Origin: an uncultured Candidatus Melainabacteria bacterium
GTDB lineage: Bacteria; Cyanobacteriota; Vampirovibrionia; Gastranaerophilales; Gastranaerophilaceae
DNA length: 64,000 nt
NCBI GenBank assembly: GCA_934667125.1
Contig: CAKULF010000002.1
Location: 62,001 to 126,000 of the forward strand
Direction: 5' to 3'
Shown: positions 26,576 through 36,031 of the stretch, piece by piece
Numbering within the stretch: position 1 is the stretch's first letter
How the letters are laid out: every line of letters starts with the position of its first letter
Program-made: the position numbers and the translations under genes
Notes under the pieces: generated by a model
Told to the model about the DNA's origin: nothing
Databases searched by the model: none
Seen by the model: only the letters and a program-made list of their open reading frames with translations

Positions 26576-27358
26576 ATGGGAATGGCGGCAAGTCAAGCTA
26601 GATTTCTTCAATTAACGGCTCGCAGGAGCAACGTTGAATATCAAGCTCAACAAATAAATTTTGAAAGATTACAATTGTCGCAACAATTAAATGATGCGTC
26701 AACTCTTTACAATGACAAAATGTCTAATACTGTATTGCAATTTAGCTATTCAAATTCAAACGGCAAAGAAACCGTTCCAATTACATACAAAAATTATAAA
26801 AACTTCATGAACAAACAAATGAAAGATTTTAACAGCTCTCAACAACAATATTTCCTTGTTTCAAGTTCAGGAAACAAACTTATTGTCGGTTCTGAAGAAG
26901 AAATGTATGAAATGATGAATGCTAATATGCTTTCTCCAACTACAGACGAAGATGGAAATGTTAAACCCGCACAATCCAGATTTACAATAAATGATTTTAT
27001 TATTGTTGAATCCGATGATTTGAATGATGAAGATAAATTCCAACAAGCCCTAAAAGATGGCATATATTATTTTGCTACTTTAAACACTGACGATAGCAAA
27101 GCAGACGCAAAAATGTTCAACGTTAGTGATGTTGATACTATGTCAAGCGTTTCAGAAGTCTTAGACACATCAGATGATAAACAAGCTGAAGCAGAATACG
27201 ACTCCATTACATCTGCAATTCAAAGAAAAGATAAGAAAATGGAAATGGAATTAAATCAACTTGAAACAGAAAGAAGCGCTATTCAAACAGAAATAGACAG
27301 TGTTTCAAAAGTAATTGAAGATAATACCGAAAAATCTTTCAAAACATTCAGCGGTTAA
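26576..27358 (+). CDS. Hypothetical helical protein divergent from fliI
   Basis: 260 residues with a strong AAGGAGAAT ribosome site. The N-terminus (MGMAASQARFLQLTARRSNV) is amphipathic and followed by a Gln-rich helix; a C-terminal helix (residues 215-255) is a charged coiled coil. Both ends helical with a variable middle is the plan of axial flagellar proteins and their relatives, and fliI is next door, so an exported or export-linked protein is plausible. I do not recognise a named family. No signal peptide or transmembrane segment. It ends at a good terminator. Confidence 0.7.
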   Translation: MGMAASQARFLQLTARRSNVEYQAQQINFERLQLSQQLNDASTLYNDKMSNTVLQFSYSNSNGKETVPITYKNYKNFMNKQMKDFNSSQQQYFLVSSSGNKLIVGSEEEMYEMMNANMLSPTTDEDGNVKPAQSRFTINDFIIVESDDLNDEDKFQQALKDGIYYFATLNTDDSKADAKMFNVSDVDTMSSVSEVLDTSDDKQAEAEYDSITSAIQRKDKKMEMELNQLETERSAIQTEIDSVSKVIEDNTEKSFKTFSG

Positions 27359-27392
27359 AAATAAAACTGACATTTATAAACACGATAATATT

Positions 27393-27419
27393 AAAAGCCT
27401 TAATCGATAAGGCTTTTTT
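27393..27419 (+). terminator. Terminator after the gene at 26576
   Basis: Stem AAAAGCCTT/AAGGCTTTT with loop AATCGAT and a T run. Confidence 0.85.
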
Positions 27420-27449
27420 ATTTTTTAAAATTATGTTTACCTAAATATT

Positions 27450-27809
27450 TTAAGCTACTAATCCTTCAGGATATTTAAAAGCAAAATCGCTGTCTTCAAC
27501 GATATCTTCTCTATTTGCAATGCTTGGAGCTAATTCACCTGTTCCGTTATAGATATTTTTAATTTCTTTATATGCTTGAGTTGTATTTACTTCAAATGGA
27601 TTTACTGAAAGCTCGCCATTTTGTTGAGCTTGCAATATACGTTCCATATTTTCGGTAGTTGCAACTTTAAACGCCCCTTCAACTCTAGCAGGCGTAGATG
27701 GCATACCTTGATATGCTTGACGGTTAGCACCTGAAACCATTGTTCCAAATGCTTGGCTTTGACCGGTATATGGACTATATTGGCTATATGAAATTGCGTC
27801 TATTCCCAT
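27450..27809 (-). CDS. Hypothetical small protein, Gly/Gln/Ser-rich N-terminus
   Basis: 119 residues starting MGIDAISYSQYSPYTGQ. The first 40 residues are polar and look disordered; the rest is acidic and possibly helical. No recognised domain, no cysteines, no hydrophobic segment. There is no convincing ribosome site before the ATG at 27809. Its place between the gene at 26576 and mutS2 suggests no role. I regard it as a real gene because codon usage and length fit the neighbours and no other frame covers the space. Confidence 0.6.
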   Translation of the reverse strand: MGIDAISYSQYSPYTGQSQAFGTMVSGANRQAYQGMPSTPARVEGAFKVATTENMERILQAQQNGELSVNPFEVNTTQAYKEIKNIYNGTGELAPSIANREDIVEDSDFAFKYPEGLVA

Positions 27810-27930
27810 TTAAAGCATACCCATTAAATCTATACATTTATATAAAGTATTTTTTTGAAACTTAATTGCTAAAGCTTTTAAATTATTTACAAAAGTTAAC
27901 ATTTTATAATTCCCGATTTTTCGCTTATGT

Positions 27931-27936
27931 TAAAAT
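27931..27936 (+). promoter_or_regulatory. Extended -10 element of mutS2, TGT-TAAAAT-N6-ATG (leaderless)
   Basis: TGT 27928-27930, TAAAAT 27931-27936, TGTTTT, then ATG 27943. There is no ribosome site. Confidence 0.6.
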
Positions 27937-27942
27937 TGTTTT

Positions 27943-30300
27943 ATGGAAAATAATTCAACAAACTTAAATAGCCATCATCTATCCCTTGAATTTGACAAGG
28001 TTTTAGCTCATCTTTCAAAATACGCTATATCATCTTTGGGCAAAAACGCTTGTTTGAATATTGAAATTTTAGACAACAAAACAAAAATTGAATATGAACT
28101 AAATCTTGTTGATGAAGCTAAAAAAATAATTGATAATACTCAACAATATCTTCCGATAAATGAACTTATTGATATTGATGAAGTTATGAAAAATACTCGT
28201 TTTTTGGCTGTTGAAATTGTTGAACTGGCGAAAAATCTTCGCTATGCAAGACTTGTTAAAAATTATATTTCCAAAAATGAAGCTTATAATCTTAATGAAA
28301 TAATCAAAAATTTATATGTTGATAAGGATTTTGAAGATAGCGTTTTTGATATTTTCGATTCAGAATTGAATTTATTGGATAGTGCTTCAGATACTTTGAG
28401 GTCTTTAAGAAATTCCTATAAAGACAACAAAGATAACTTAAAAAATGCGATAAATAATCTTTTATCTAACCATTCTTTTGTTGAAAATCTTCAAGATACA
28501 GTTATATCTTTAAGGGAAAATCGCCCTGTTTTTCAGGTTAAAGCAAGTTGCAAAAACAAAGTTTCAGGAATTGTTCATGATATTTCTTCAACAAATTTAA
28601 CTTATTTTATAGAACCTGCGCAATTAATTCCACTTTCTAATAAATTAAAACAGATTGATATAGAAATAAAAGCCGAAATAGAGCGCATTTTAAGCAGTTT
28701 ATCGGCAAAATTCAAAGAAAAAAGCGCTCTTCTTAAACACAATCAAAAAATCCTAACAAAACTTGATTTAATTTTTGCAAAAGCAAGATATTCCATACAT
28801 CTTCACGCTAATGCCGCAGAAATTGTTGAAGAAAAAATAATCGAAATTCAACAAATGGCTCATCCGCTTTTATTGGAAATTAAAGAAGATGTTGTTAAAA
28901 ACGATTTTGAACTTGGAAAAAATTATAATATTCTTCTTATCACAGGTTCAAATACGGGCGGAAAAACCGTCGCACTAAAGACTGTGGGCTTAATTGTTTT
29001 AATGACAAAAGCAGGGCTTCACATTCCTTGCTTGGGCGCAAAAATTTATCCATTTAAAGATGTTTATTGCGATATTTCAACCGAACAAAGCCTAGAACAG
29101 GGGTTTTCAACCTATTCAGCCCATATTAAAAACATATCTGATATTTTAGATAATTGCGATAATAATTCTCTTGTCCTGTTTGACGAATTAGGTTCAGGAA
29201 CGGACCCGATTGAGAGCGTTTGCATTTCAAGAGCAATTTTAGAATATTTGAAAAATAAAAACGTAAATGCCATAATTACAACCCATCTTGGCGAATTAAA
29301 AAATTTAAAATATGAAGATAGCTATTTTGAAAACGCCACTGTTTTATTTGATATTGAAACCCTAAAACCCAAGTATAACTTAATTATCGGAATGTCTGGA
29401 GCAAGTTGCGCCATCGATATATCATCTGAACTTGGTTTAAATAAGGAAATTATTTCAAGAGCAAAAGAAATTTTAAAAGAAAATAATTCACCGACTTCTA
29501 AGATATTTTTAAATATTGAAAAAACAAACCAAGAATTAATTAAAAAAGAGCAAGAAGCGCAAGATAATCTTGATAATTCCAAAAAAATCAAGACCGAGCT
29601 TGATGATAAATTGAAAGATTTAAAGCAAAATAAGAAAAAATCGCTTGATAATTTTAAAAAGAAATTTCAATCTCAACTTGATAGTGCAAGGGGCGAAATC
29701 AAAGAAGTGGTGGACAGTATCAGGAAAGAAAAGTCTATAAAAGTTGCTATGCGTGCTTATAACAGATTGAATAGAATTGAAAGTGCCATTAGAGAAGAAT
29801 TTTCACAACATGATGATAAATTAAGCGAAAAATTCAAAGAGCTTGATAAATCTAATCTTAAAATCGGGCAAAACGTGCTTGTTAAAAAGCTTAATCAGGT
29901 TGTTATACTTGATAGTTTGCCCAATCAAAAAGGAATTTGCGAGGTTAGAATAGGCAACATTAAATCCAAAATTAATATCAAAGATTTAGCTTACACAGAT
30001 AAAAAAGTTGCGCAACATCTTAAAAAAGTTCAAGTTTCTTTTGAAAATAACGATAATTTGCTCTCAAGGCTTGATTTAAGGGGAATGAGGGCGCTTGAAG
30101 CTATTGAATATTTGGATGAAAAACTTGATAAAGCCTCTTTGAGGGGTTTAAACCAAGTCACGGTAATCCATGGTTTTGGCACAGGGGCTTTAAAACAAGC
30201 TGTAAAAGAATATTTAACCGACAGCCCCTATGTTGCCAAATTTTATTATGGCGACAACGATAATGGCGGCGAGGGAGTCGTAATAGTCGATTTAGCTTGA
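27943..30300 (+). CDS. mutS2: MutS2 endonuclease / ribosome rescue ATPase
   Basis: 785 residues. MutS-type core with Walker A GSNTGGKT at residues 335-342, Walker B LVLFDELGSGTDP, and ITTHLGELK. A long coiled coil follows (about residues 515-625), then a KOW-like patch, and a C-terminal Smr domain with LDLRGM, VIHGFGTGALK and DNGGEGVVIV. MutS2 is linked to suppression of homologous recombination and, in Bacillus, to sensing collided ribosomes. The TTG-free ATG at 27943 is preceded by an extended -10 box at 6 nt and no ribosome site. Confidence 0.95.
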   Translation: MENNSTNLNSHHLSLEFDKVLAHLSKYAISSLGKNACLNIEILDNKTKIEYELNLVDEAKKIIDNTQQYLPINELIDIDEVMKNTRFLAVEIVELAKNLRYARLVKNYISKNEAYNLNEIIKNLYVDKDFEDSVFDIFDSELNLLDSASDTLRSLRNSYKDNKDNLKNAINNLLSNHSFVENLQDTVISLRENRPVFQVKASCKNKVSGIVHDISSTNLTYFIEPAQLIPLSNKLKQIDIEIKAEIERILSSLSAKFKEKSALLKHNQKILTKLDLIFAKARYSIHLHANAAEIVEEKIIEIQQMAHPLLLEIKEDVVKNDFELGKNYNILLITGSNTGGKTVALKTVGLIVLMTKAGLHIPCLGAKIYPFKDVYCDISTEQSLEQGFSTYSAHIKNISDILDNCDNNSLVLFDELGSGTDPIESVCISRAILEYLKNKNVNAIITTHLGELKNLKYEDSYFENATVLFDIETLKPKYNLIIGMSGASCAIDISSELGLNKEIISRAKEILKENNSPTSKIFLNIEKTNQELIKKEQEAQDNLDNSKKIKTELDDKLKDLKQNKKKSLDNFKKKFQSQLDSARGEIKEVVDSIRKEKSIKVAMRAYNRLNRIESAIREEFSQHDDKLSEKFKELDKSNLKIGQNVLVKKLNQVVILDSLPNQKGICEVRIGNIKSKINIKDLAYTDKKVAQHLKKVQVSFENNDNLLSRLDLRGMRALEAIEYLDEKLDKASLRGLNQVTVIHGFGTGALKQAVKEYLTDSPYVAKFYYGDNDNGGEGVVIVDLA

Positions 30301-30319
30301 TAAGCAAGCTAAATTAATT
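30291..30319. terminator. Hairpin shared by convergent mutS2 and the gene at 30314
   Basis: 9-bp stem TTTAGCTTG/CAAGCTAAA with loop ATAAG spans the mutS2 stop codon. Only short T tracts follow, so its terminator strength is uncertain. Confidence 0.5.
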
Positions 30320-31804
30320 TAGATAATTATAAACATGGGCAAATTCTTGTGCCACCCTTTTTCTATAATTAGCGTCATTTTCGCCCGTTGCAAAAAGATT
30401 ATCATAATGGCTTGTTGGTGTTTCATCGGTTGATAAATTAACATTTTGCATCATCAATTGATGAGTATTTATTCCATAATTCAAAGGGAATAAATCCGCC
30501 ATCTGCATAAAAGAAGGCAATTTATCATAAGGGTTATCATAACCAAAAAGTGAGGCTTTTATTGCTTCTAATCTATATTCAAAATTCTTGTTCCCCTCGT
30601 CATTATCATCCGAAACGACAGGTCCCCACGCAAATTCACGAGAATATTTTTGAGAATTTGAACTATTTTTAACTTCATTAATATCAGCAGCATTCATCTG
30701 ACTAGCACCGGCATTCAGCCCCATAAACCTATATCTTTCAGAGTCATTTTCAGCTTTTTCGCCGCTAAAACTTAAATCGGCCCTTCCTGTTCTTCTTCTA
30801 ATTTCATTTAGAATATATTGCATTTGCTCATATCCAACAACAGCGCCAACTCCTGCGTAATGTTGCATATCATAATTTCCGACATGTTTTACACTATCAA
30901 AAAATATTCCGTCAAATCCAAGCTCAATTCCTTTGCAACAAGCCGAAATAAAAGCTTCAACATGCTCAGGATTATTCCATCTAAAGCAAATGTCATTATT
31001 GATTTTCAATTGGTCTTCAGAAATTATCATTCTAAAACTTGTTTTTAAACCCCTTAAATGCGCAAGGTCATTAAAGGCTTTCACTACATCTTCTTTAGAA
31101 AATATGTGATTTCCTATTTTTAATTCACCTATATTTTCAGCCAGCCTATTATTGTCGAAAACTATACCATAGAGCGAATTTTCACCATTATTATTCCAAC
31201 TGTCGCCCCAAATATTTGGATACAATTGAGAAATCAAGACACAATTCGCCCATTTATCGGTTGATGGCGGAATTAAAGGCAACATCTTAATAGCGCCAAC
31301 CATAGCCCCTGTTGTTCTATTGTCATTCATTTGAGCAAGCGCACGATTATTTATCTCAATATAATTAGCATTTCTTCCCCATTTATCGCCATAATTTGGA
31401 GTTTTAATTTCTTTAGGCAATTTTTTAGGAACATCAGCCCCATAAACCAAGGTCAAAATTGAATTAATTGAATCTTTTAAATCTCTTTTTAGCACTTGAG
31501 CAGGTTCAACCCCTGCAACCCAAACTTTATCAGGACGATTTGAGCCAAAATACCTATTTTGAAGAGTCCACTTATCAGCCTTAAAAGGCGCACCTTTAGT
31601 TAAAGCTGAATAAATTTTTTCAACAGAATTTACATTATGTTTAAAAATATTTATTCCAAAAACATTTCCCATAGGAAAAATCGAGTTTGTAAAAGAAATA
31701 GGATTTGCTTGATATTTATTTCTTTCAACTTTTTTGAGATTTTTTTGGTATAAATTTCCCTTAAAAACAATATTATTCTTATTTACATTAATTTTTTCTA
31801 ACAT
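30314..31804 (-). CDS. TIM-barrel glycoside-hydrolase-like protein with lineage-type N-terminus
   Basis: 496 residues from the ATG at 31804, chosen for its GGAGAATT ribosome site over an in-frame start at 31825. The N-terminus MLEKINVNKNNIVFKGN carries the NNI-x-F motif seen in two other proteins here. The middle resembles the second half of an alpha-amylase-type barrel: LRGLKTSFRMIISED, GFDGIFFDSVKHVGNY where an Asp nucleophile would fall, and LSFSGEKAEN where a Glu acid would fall. The assignment is by pattern only. No signal peptide is visible, so export would need another route. Confidence 0.55.
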   Translation of the reverse strand: MLEKINVNKNNIVFKGNLYQKNLKKVERNKYQANPISFTNSIFPMGNVFGINIFKHNVNSVEKIYSALTKGAPFKADKWTLQNRYFGSNRPDKVWVAGVEPAQVLKRDLKDSINSILTLVYGADVPKKLPKEIKTPNYGDKWGRNANYIEINNRALAQMNDNRTTGAMVGAIKMLPLIPPSTDKWANCVLISQLYPNIWGDSWNNNGENSLYGIVFDNNRLAENIGELKIGNHIFSKEDVVKAFNDLAHLRGLKTSFRMIISEDQLKINNDICFRWNNPEHVEAFISACCKGIELGFDGIFFDSVKHVGNYDMQHYAGVGAVVGYEQMQYILNEIRRRTGRADLSFSGEKAENDSERYRFMGLNAGASQMNAADINEVKNSSNSQKYSREFAWGPVVSDDNDEGNKNFEYRLEAIKASLFGYDNPYDKLPSFMQMADLFPLNYGINTHQLMMQNVNLSTDETPTSHYDNLFATGENDANYRKRVAQEFAHVYNYLN

Positions 31805-31988
31805 AATTCTCCAAACAGACAACACATTATTAGCGATTGGATTTATATTTTAATTCAAAAAGAGAAGTTTTTAAATAGACTTTTGTCCAATTTGTTAGAA
31901 AAAATTACAATTCGGGTATTAAACAATTGAAGCATATAGATTGTAGAAAATACAATTTATATAAGTTTAACCACTGTAAAACATCACT

Positions 31989-32025
31989 AAAAAAAGCCCT
32001 GAAAACTTCTTTTCAAGGCTTTTTG
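31989..32025 (-). terminator. Terminator of dxs
   Basis: Minus strand stem AAGCC-TTGAAAA/TTTTCAGGGCTT, one mismatch, loop GAAG, followed by seven T. It begins 15 bp after the dxs stop codon. Confidence 0.85.
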
Positions 32026-32040
32026 ATTTGGTTATTATTT

Positions 32041-33804
32041 TTATTTTTTCAAAGTTCTAACTATTTCGCTTGCAATAGAATTTTTATCTAAGCCATATTT
32101 AGCATATAACTTATCTAATGGAACTCTATCCGTAAATTCTTTTTCAGCGCCATAATTTAAAACTTTGATGTCGGATGTTGAATAAAATCTTGATATTTTT
32201 TCGCCGTAACCACCATCCAAACAGCCATCTTCAAGCGTTACGACAAGTTTATGATTTAATTTTAATTCGTTCAACAATTCTTTATCAACTCCTGTTAAAT
32301 AGCAAGGATTAATTATTGTTGAATTTATATCATATTCTTTTTTCAAAACTTCAGATACATCTTGAGCTAATTCCATAAAATTACCTATTCCAAACAGCGC
32401 AACGGATGAGCCTTTTTTAAGCACTTTTGCTTTATTTAAAATAGAATAATCTGTTTCATCTTTAATTCCCGTTGATTTAATATTTCCAAAAGGAACTCTA
32501 ATAACAACGGGGTGTTCGTTTTGTTGATAGCTATATTCAAGCATTGCAAGATATTCTTCTTTATTTGTCGGGCTTAAATATACGATATTTGGGATGTTTG
32601 AAATTAAAGGAATATCAAAAACCCCAAGATGCGTGCAATCCGCTCCGCTTATCGCTCCCCAATAAACCAAAATCGTTGCAGGAGAGTTATTTAAAGCTAA
32701 ATCTTGAGATAGTTGGTCATAGGTTCTTTGAACAAATGAACTTAATATGGCAAGAACAGGTTTTGCGCCGTTTTTAGCAAGTCCTGAAGCATAAGCAACG
32801 GCATGTTCTTCTGAAATTGCAACATCTGTATAGTTTTTGCCCATTTTTTCTCTAAAATCTTGGCTAAAACCAACCGCCCCAGGGGTTGCAGGGTTAATTG
32901 CAACAATAGGTTCGCCCTCTATTTTTTTTCTTAAAAGAAAATCAACTGTAACCGAATCATAAGTTTCAACAAAATCCTTAAAGCATTCTTTTTCGTTTTC
33001 TTCAATAAAATTAGGCAAATGCCAATGATATAATTCCTTGTTTTCCTCAGCAGGCGCATAACCCTTGCCTTTTAGGGTGTGAATATGTAATACCGTTGGT
33101 TTTGTCGTATCTTTAACAGAATTAAATAATTCAATTAATTTTTCAATATCATTACCATCATCTAAATATTTATATTCAAATCCAAAAGTTTTAAAGAAAT
33201 TATTTTCGCACTCGCCGTTTGAATTTCTCAATTCTTCAAGATTTTTATACAATCCGCCTTGGTTTTCAGCAATTGACATCTCATTATCGTTAACTATAAC
33301 AATAAAGTTAGAATTTAATATAGATGAATTATTTAAGCCCTCAAACGCTTCGCCGCCTGATAAAGAACCGTCACCGATTAAAGCTATAACGTTATAATTT
33401 TCGCCTTTAATATCACGTGCCTTAGCTAAACCTGTCGCAAGAGAAACAGAAGTTGAGGTATGACCAATTATAAAAGAGTCATGGTCTGTTTCAGATGGGG
33501 CAAAATAGCCTGAAATTTTTGAATATTGATTTTCATCAAAAAAGCCGTCTTTTCTTCCTGTTAGCATTTTGTGCGGATAGCATTGGTGCGAAACGTCGAA
33601 AACAAATTTATCAACAGGAGAATTAAAAACATAATGCAGCGCTATTGTTGCTTCAACAATCCCTAAATCAGGTCCTAAGTGTCCGCCTATTTTATTAACT
33701 CTTTTTAAAATCCCTTCTCTTATTTCATTTGAAAGAGTTTTCATTTCGTCTATTGATAATTTTTTAACATCAAGTGGTGAATTAATTTTATTTAAAACTT
33801 CCAT
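32041..33804 (-). CDS. dxs: 1-deoxy-D-xylulose-5-phosphate synthase
   Basis: 587 residues; a thiamine-diphosphate enzyme joining pyruvate and glyceraldehyde-3-phosphate at the start of the MEP isoprenoid pathway. Signatures are KIGGHLGPDLGIVEATIALH, DVSHQCYPHKMLTGR, the ThDP/Mg motif GDGSLSGGEAFEGLNN with NDNEMSI, and HTLKGKGY. It is about 30 residues shorter than the E. coli enzyme, and SHQ replaces the usual GHQ, as in some anaerobe homologues. An AAAGGAG ribosome site precedes ATG 33804. Transketolase-like relatives are the alternative, but the N-terminal motif favours DXS. Confidence 0.88.
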   Translation of the reverse strand: MEVLNKINSPLDVKKLSIDEMKTLSNEIREGILKRVNKIGGHLGPDLGIVEATIALHYVFNSPVDKFVFDVSHQCYPHKMLTGRKDGFFDENQYSKISGYFAPSETDHDSFIIGHTSTSVSLATGLAKARDIKGENYNVIALIGDGSLSGGEAFEGLNNSSILNSNFIVIVNDNEMSIAENQGGLYKNLEELRNSNGECENNFFKTFGFEYKYLDDGNDIEKLIELFNSVKDTTKPTVLHIHTLKGKGYAPAEENKELYHWHLPNFIEENEKECFKDFVETYDSVTVDFLLRKKIEGEPIVAINPATPGAVGFSQDFREKMGKNYTDVAISEEHAVAYASGLAKNGAKPVLAILSSFVQRTYDQLSQDLALNNSPATILVYWGAISGADCTHLGVFDIPLISNIPNIVYLSPTNKEEYLAMLEYSYQQNEHPVVIRVPFGNIKSTGIKDETDYSILNKAKVLKKGSSVALFGIGNFMELAQDVSEVLKKEYDINSTIINPCYLTGVDKELLNELKLNHKLVVTLEDGCLDGGYGEKISRFYSTSDIKVLNYGAEKEFTDRVPLDKLYAKYGLDKNSIASEIVRTLKK

Positions 33805-33850
33805 TTTTAAAACTCCTTTCCAACTTATTTTTATAAAAAAATTTTAACAT

Positions 33851-33883
33851 AAAAAAGCATACCAATATTCTGGCATGCTTTTT
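33851..33883 (-). terminator. Terminator of the Ala-rich protein gene
   Basis: Minus strand AAAAAGCATGCCA / TGGTATGCTTTTT, one G-T pair, loop GAATAT, T run. It lies between the gene at 33906 and dxs. Confidence 0.85.
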
Positions 33884-33905
33884 AATATATTATATGTCTT
33901 AACTA

Positions 33906-34259
33906 TTATACGTTTTGAGCTGCTGCTTCAGCGGCTTCAGCAACGTCTGCTGCTGCTTCTTGAATAACTTGTGGAGCATTAGCAAATTTTGCTTTTACAG
34001 CTTCAAAAGCATTAACTGCAGTGCTTGAAATTTTAGCCCAAGCAGTTGTAGCGCCTTGAGCAATAGCAGCGCCCATTTTACCATAGCCAGCTTGAATAGC
34101 TTTTGGAGCAGTTGATAAAGTTAATTTATCAGTTTTTCCCATCATAGCAGCTGCAACAACGCTAGCTACAGCAGCAGTACCAACTACACCTACAGCAATT
34201 TTAGCAGCTTTGTGAGTTGATGGTTTAACGTGAGCTGGAGTTACATTTCCGATAGACAT
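33906..34259 (-). CDS. Small Ala-rich protein with one hydrophobic segment
   Basis: 117 residues. A polar N-terminus (MSIGNVTPAHVKPSTHKAAK) is followed by a hydrophobic run, IAVGVVGTAAVASVVAAAMM, near residues 21-40, then a long amphipathic Ala-rich helix ending in AADVAEAAEAAAQNV. It could be a membrane-associated or phasin-like helical protein, but I recognise no family. It has its own TATAAT promoter (34287-34292), a TAAGGTG ribosome site and its own terminator, so it is monocistronic and probably well expressed. Its layout resembles the partial protein at 1-550. Confidence 0.75.
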   Translation of the reverse strand: MSIGNVTPAHVKPSTHKAAKIAVGVVGTAAVASVVAAAMMGKTDKLTLSTAPKAIQAGYGKMGAAIAQGATTAWAKISSTAVNAFEAVKAKFANAPQVIQEAAADVAEAAEAAAQNV

Positions 34260-34286
34260 ATTAACACCTTACTTTCTTATAAATTC

Positions 34287-34292
34287 ATTATA
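34287..34292 (-). promoter_or_regulatory. -10 element of the Ala-rich protein gene
   Basis: TATAAT on the minus strand, 27 nt before the ATG at 34259. This leaves room for the leader and the AAGGTG ribosome site, unlike the leaderless genes. Confidence 0.5.
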
Positions 34293-34397
34293 TCCTAACA
34301 AAACATGTGAAAAATTTTTTTTGCTAATACAGCGTAAAACACTTTACAATCTGTAATAATTATAAAGCAAATGATTTAGTTTTTCAACCGTTTAAGA

Positions 34398-35195
34398 TTA
34401 ATCTTGTTGAATTATTAACAAAATAGTTTTATTAATTTTATTTAAAAGTTTTTGTTTTTGAGCCATTATATTGCTTTTATCGTGTCTGGTTCCGCTAACG
34501 GGAACAAATTGAGAATAATAATTAGAATCGTATAACATATTTCCAAAAATTTTAGCTTCATAATTTGTTAACAAAATTTCTTTATAACTGTCCGTAAAAG
34601 CTTCTGTTTTATCTTGATATCTGTTTTGAAAATTTGTTGTATATAAATCCAACATATTAATTGAAGCGTTGATTTTTTGAATATCATCGCCATCTTCAAG
34701 AGCTTCTTTTAGCTTTGTTAGAGCATATTTTGGCCTTTGAAGATAGTTAACATAATCTGAAGTTTTTTCTTTTTTTATGATGTTATCTAAAAATAAAGTG
34801 TCCTCATAAGGCGCTTTTTTAAGGTTTTCTTCTTCTAATTCTTCAACAGTTGGAACTTTATATTCTTCTTTTGGCGGTTTTGGAGTTTGTTGTTTATAGC
34901 GAAAATCCCTGTATATTTCAGGCAAAGTTCCAGAATATCCTTTTAAATTTCCGTCGTCTTTTTTATCTTTTTTTTCTTTTTTAAATCTTGAAAAAAATCC
35001 TGAATTATTTTTAACATCTTTTGCCTTTTGTTTAACTTTTTCAATTTTGTTGCTCACATTAACTGGAATTGAAGAAGCTTTTTCAGCAGGCGTGAAATTT
35101 CCGTCTATGAAAAAATCTTCTTCACCATAAGAAGGGGTTATGGTGAAGAATAAAGTTAATAAAAGTATATTAAAAGAGATTAAAGTTTTTTTCAT
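34398..35195 (-). CDS. Secreted hypothetical protein at the end of the fliJ operon
   Basis: 265 residues with an N-terminal signal peptide (KKTLISFNILLLTLFFTITP, probable cleavage after PSYG). The mature part is Lys/Glu-rich with a low-complexity basic stretch (RFKKEKKDKKDD) near residue 70 and a helical C-terminal half. No family is recognised. It starts 2 bp after the stop of the flagellar rod/hook gene at 35198, in the same operon as fliJ and the fliK-like gene, so a periplasmic or surface role connected with the flagellar basal body is a reasonable guess. Confidence 0.7.
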   Translation of the reverse strand: MKKTLISFNILLLTLFFTITPSYGEEDFFIDGNFTPAEKASSIPVNVSNKIEKVKQKAKDVKNNSGFFSRFKKEKKDKKDDGNLKGYSGTLPEIYRDFRYKQQTPKPPKEEYKVPTVEELEEENLKKAPYEDTLFLDNIIKKEKTSDYVNYLQRPKYALTKLKEALEDGDDIQKINASINMLDLYTTNFQNRYQDKTEAFTDSYKEILLTNYEAKIFGNMLYDSNYYSQFVPVSGTRHDKSNIMAQKQKLLNKINKTILLIIQQD

Positions 35196-35197
35196 AG

Positions 35198-36031
35198 TTA
35201 GTCTAATAACTGCATAGCAGATTCAAGTAATTGTTTATAGGTTGACATGATTTTATCTGAAATATTCATTTCGATATTTGCTTGTTTCCAATATGTAGCA
35301 TTAGCTTTAAAATCGATGTTTGACAATTCTATACATCCGCTTTTGATTTCGCCTCTGCCTATAACTGGTTTTCCTGAATATTCCGTTTCAAGATATTGCC
35401 CAGGTTTATATTCAAAAAGTTCTTGAGCGTTATGGAAATTCATTAAAGCAAGTTTATATAATGGCGTGCATTCCTTGCCGTTATTGGTTTTTCCATATAA
35501 AACTCCGTCTGCTTTTATTTCAAATTCATCATATTTTCCTAAATATTTACCATTATCAGGGTCAATCCAAAGCTTGATTTCCGTTGTTGGAACAGCCATA
35601 GCGCCGCCTTGAGCGATGGATTCAGCAAAAGCGCCATCATCTAAGCTTTTTGTTCCAGACATAATTTCGCCTTTGTCGTTTAAGATATAGCCTTGAACTT
35701 TTGAGCCGTCAGAGGCTTTATAAACGCCTTGACCATCAAATTTAAACTCGCCAAGACGAGTATAGGCAAGCCTGCCCTCATCGTTTCTTAAAACAAAGTA
35801 ACCATTACCCTCCAAGAACACGTTTTCAGGCGAAGTTCCGGGGATTGCTTTGCCTTGTCCTGTGTTTTTTAAAACCCTATCAGGCATAGCCGAATCCAAA
35901 TATGTTTTAAAAGTCATTTGATTTTCTCTATACCCCGGGGTATATAGGTTTGTTAAGTTTTCAGAAATAGTATCCAGCCACTTAACGGTTGACTTTTGGG
36001 TGTTCATTGCATTAATAAAGGCATCTCTCAT
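35198..36031 (-). CDS. Flagellar rod/hook family protein (FlgE/FlgF/FlgG-type)
   Basis: 277 residues. The N-terminal helix with SENLTNLYTPGYRENQMTF corresponds to the SNNIANxxTxGF signature of axial flagellar proteins. The core has VFLEGNGYFVLRNDEGRLAYTRLGEFKFD and the usual DG-x-KVQGY turn, and the C-terminus ends in the polymerisation helix NISDKIMSTYKQLLESAMQLL. The length is close to FlgF/FlgG, shorter than most hook proteins. The start ATG overlaps the stop of the fliK-like gene (ATGA), showing translational coupling. Confidence 0.85.
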   Translation of the reverse strand: MRDAFINAMNTQKSTVKWLDTISENLTNLYTPGYRENQMTFKTYLDSAMPDRVLKNTGQGKAIPGTSPENVFLEGNGYFVLRNDEGRLAYTRLGEFKFDGQGVYKASDGSKVQGYILNDKGEIMSGTKSLDDGAFAESIAQGGAMAVPTTEIKLWIDPDNGKYLGKYDEFEIKADGVLYGKTNNGKECTPLYKLALMNFHNAQELFEYKPGQYLETEYSGKPVIGRGEIKSGCIELSNIDFKANATYWKQANIEMNISDKIMSTYKQLLESAMQLLD

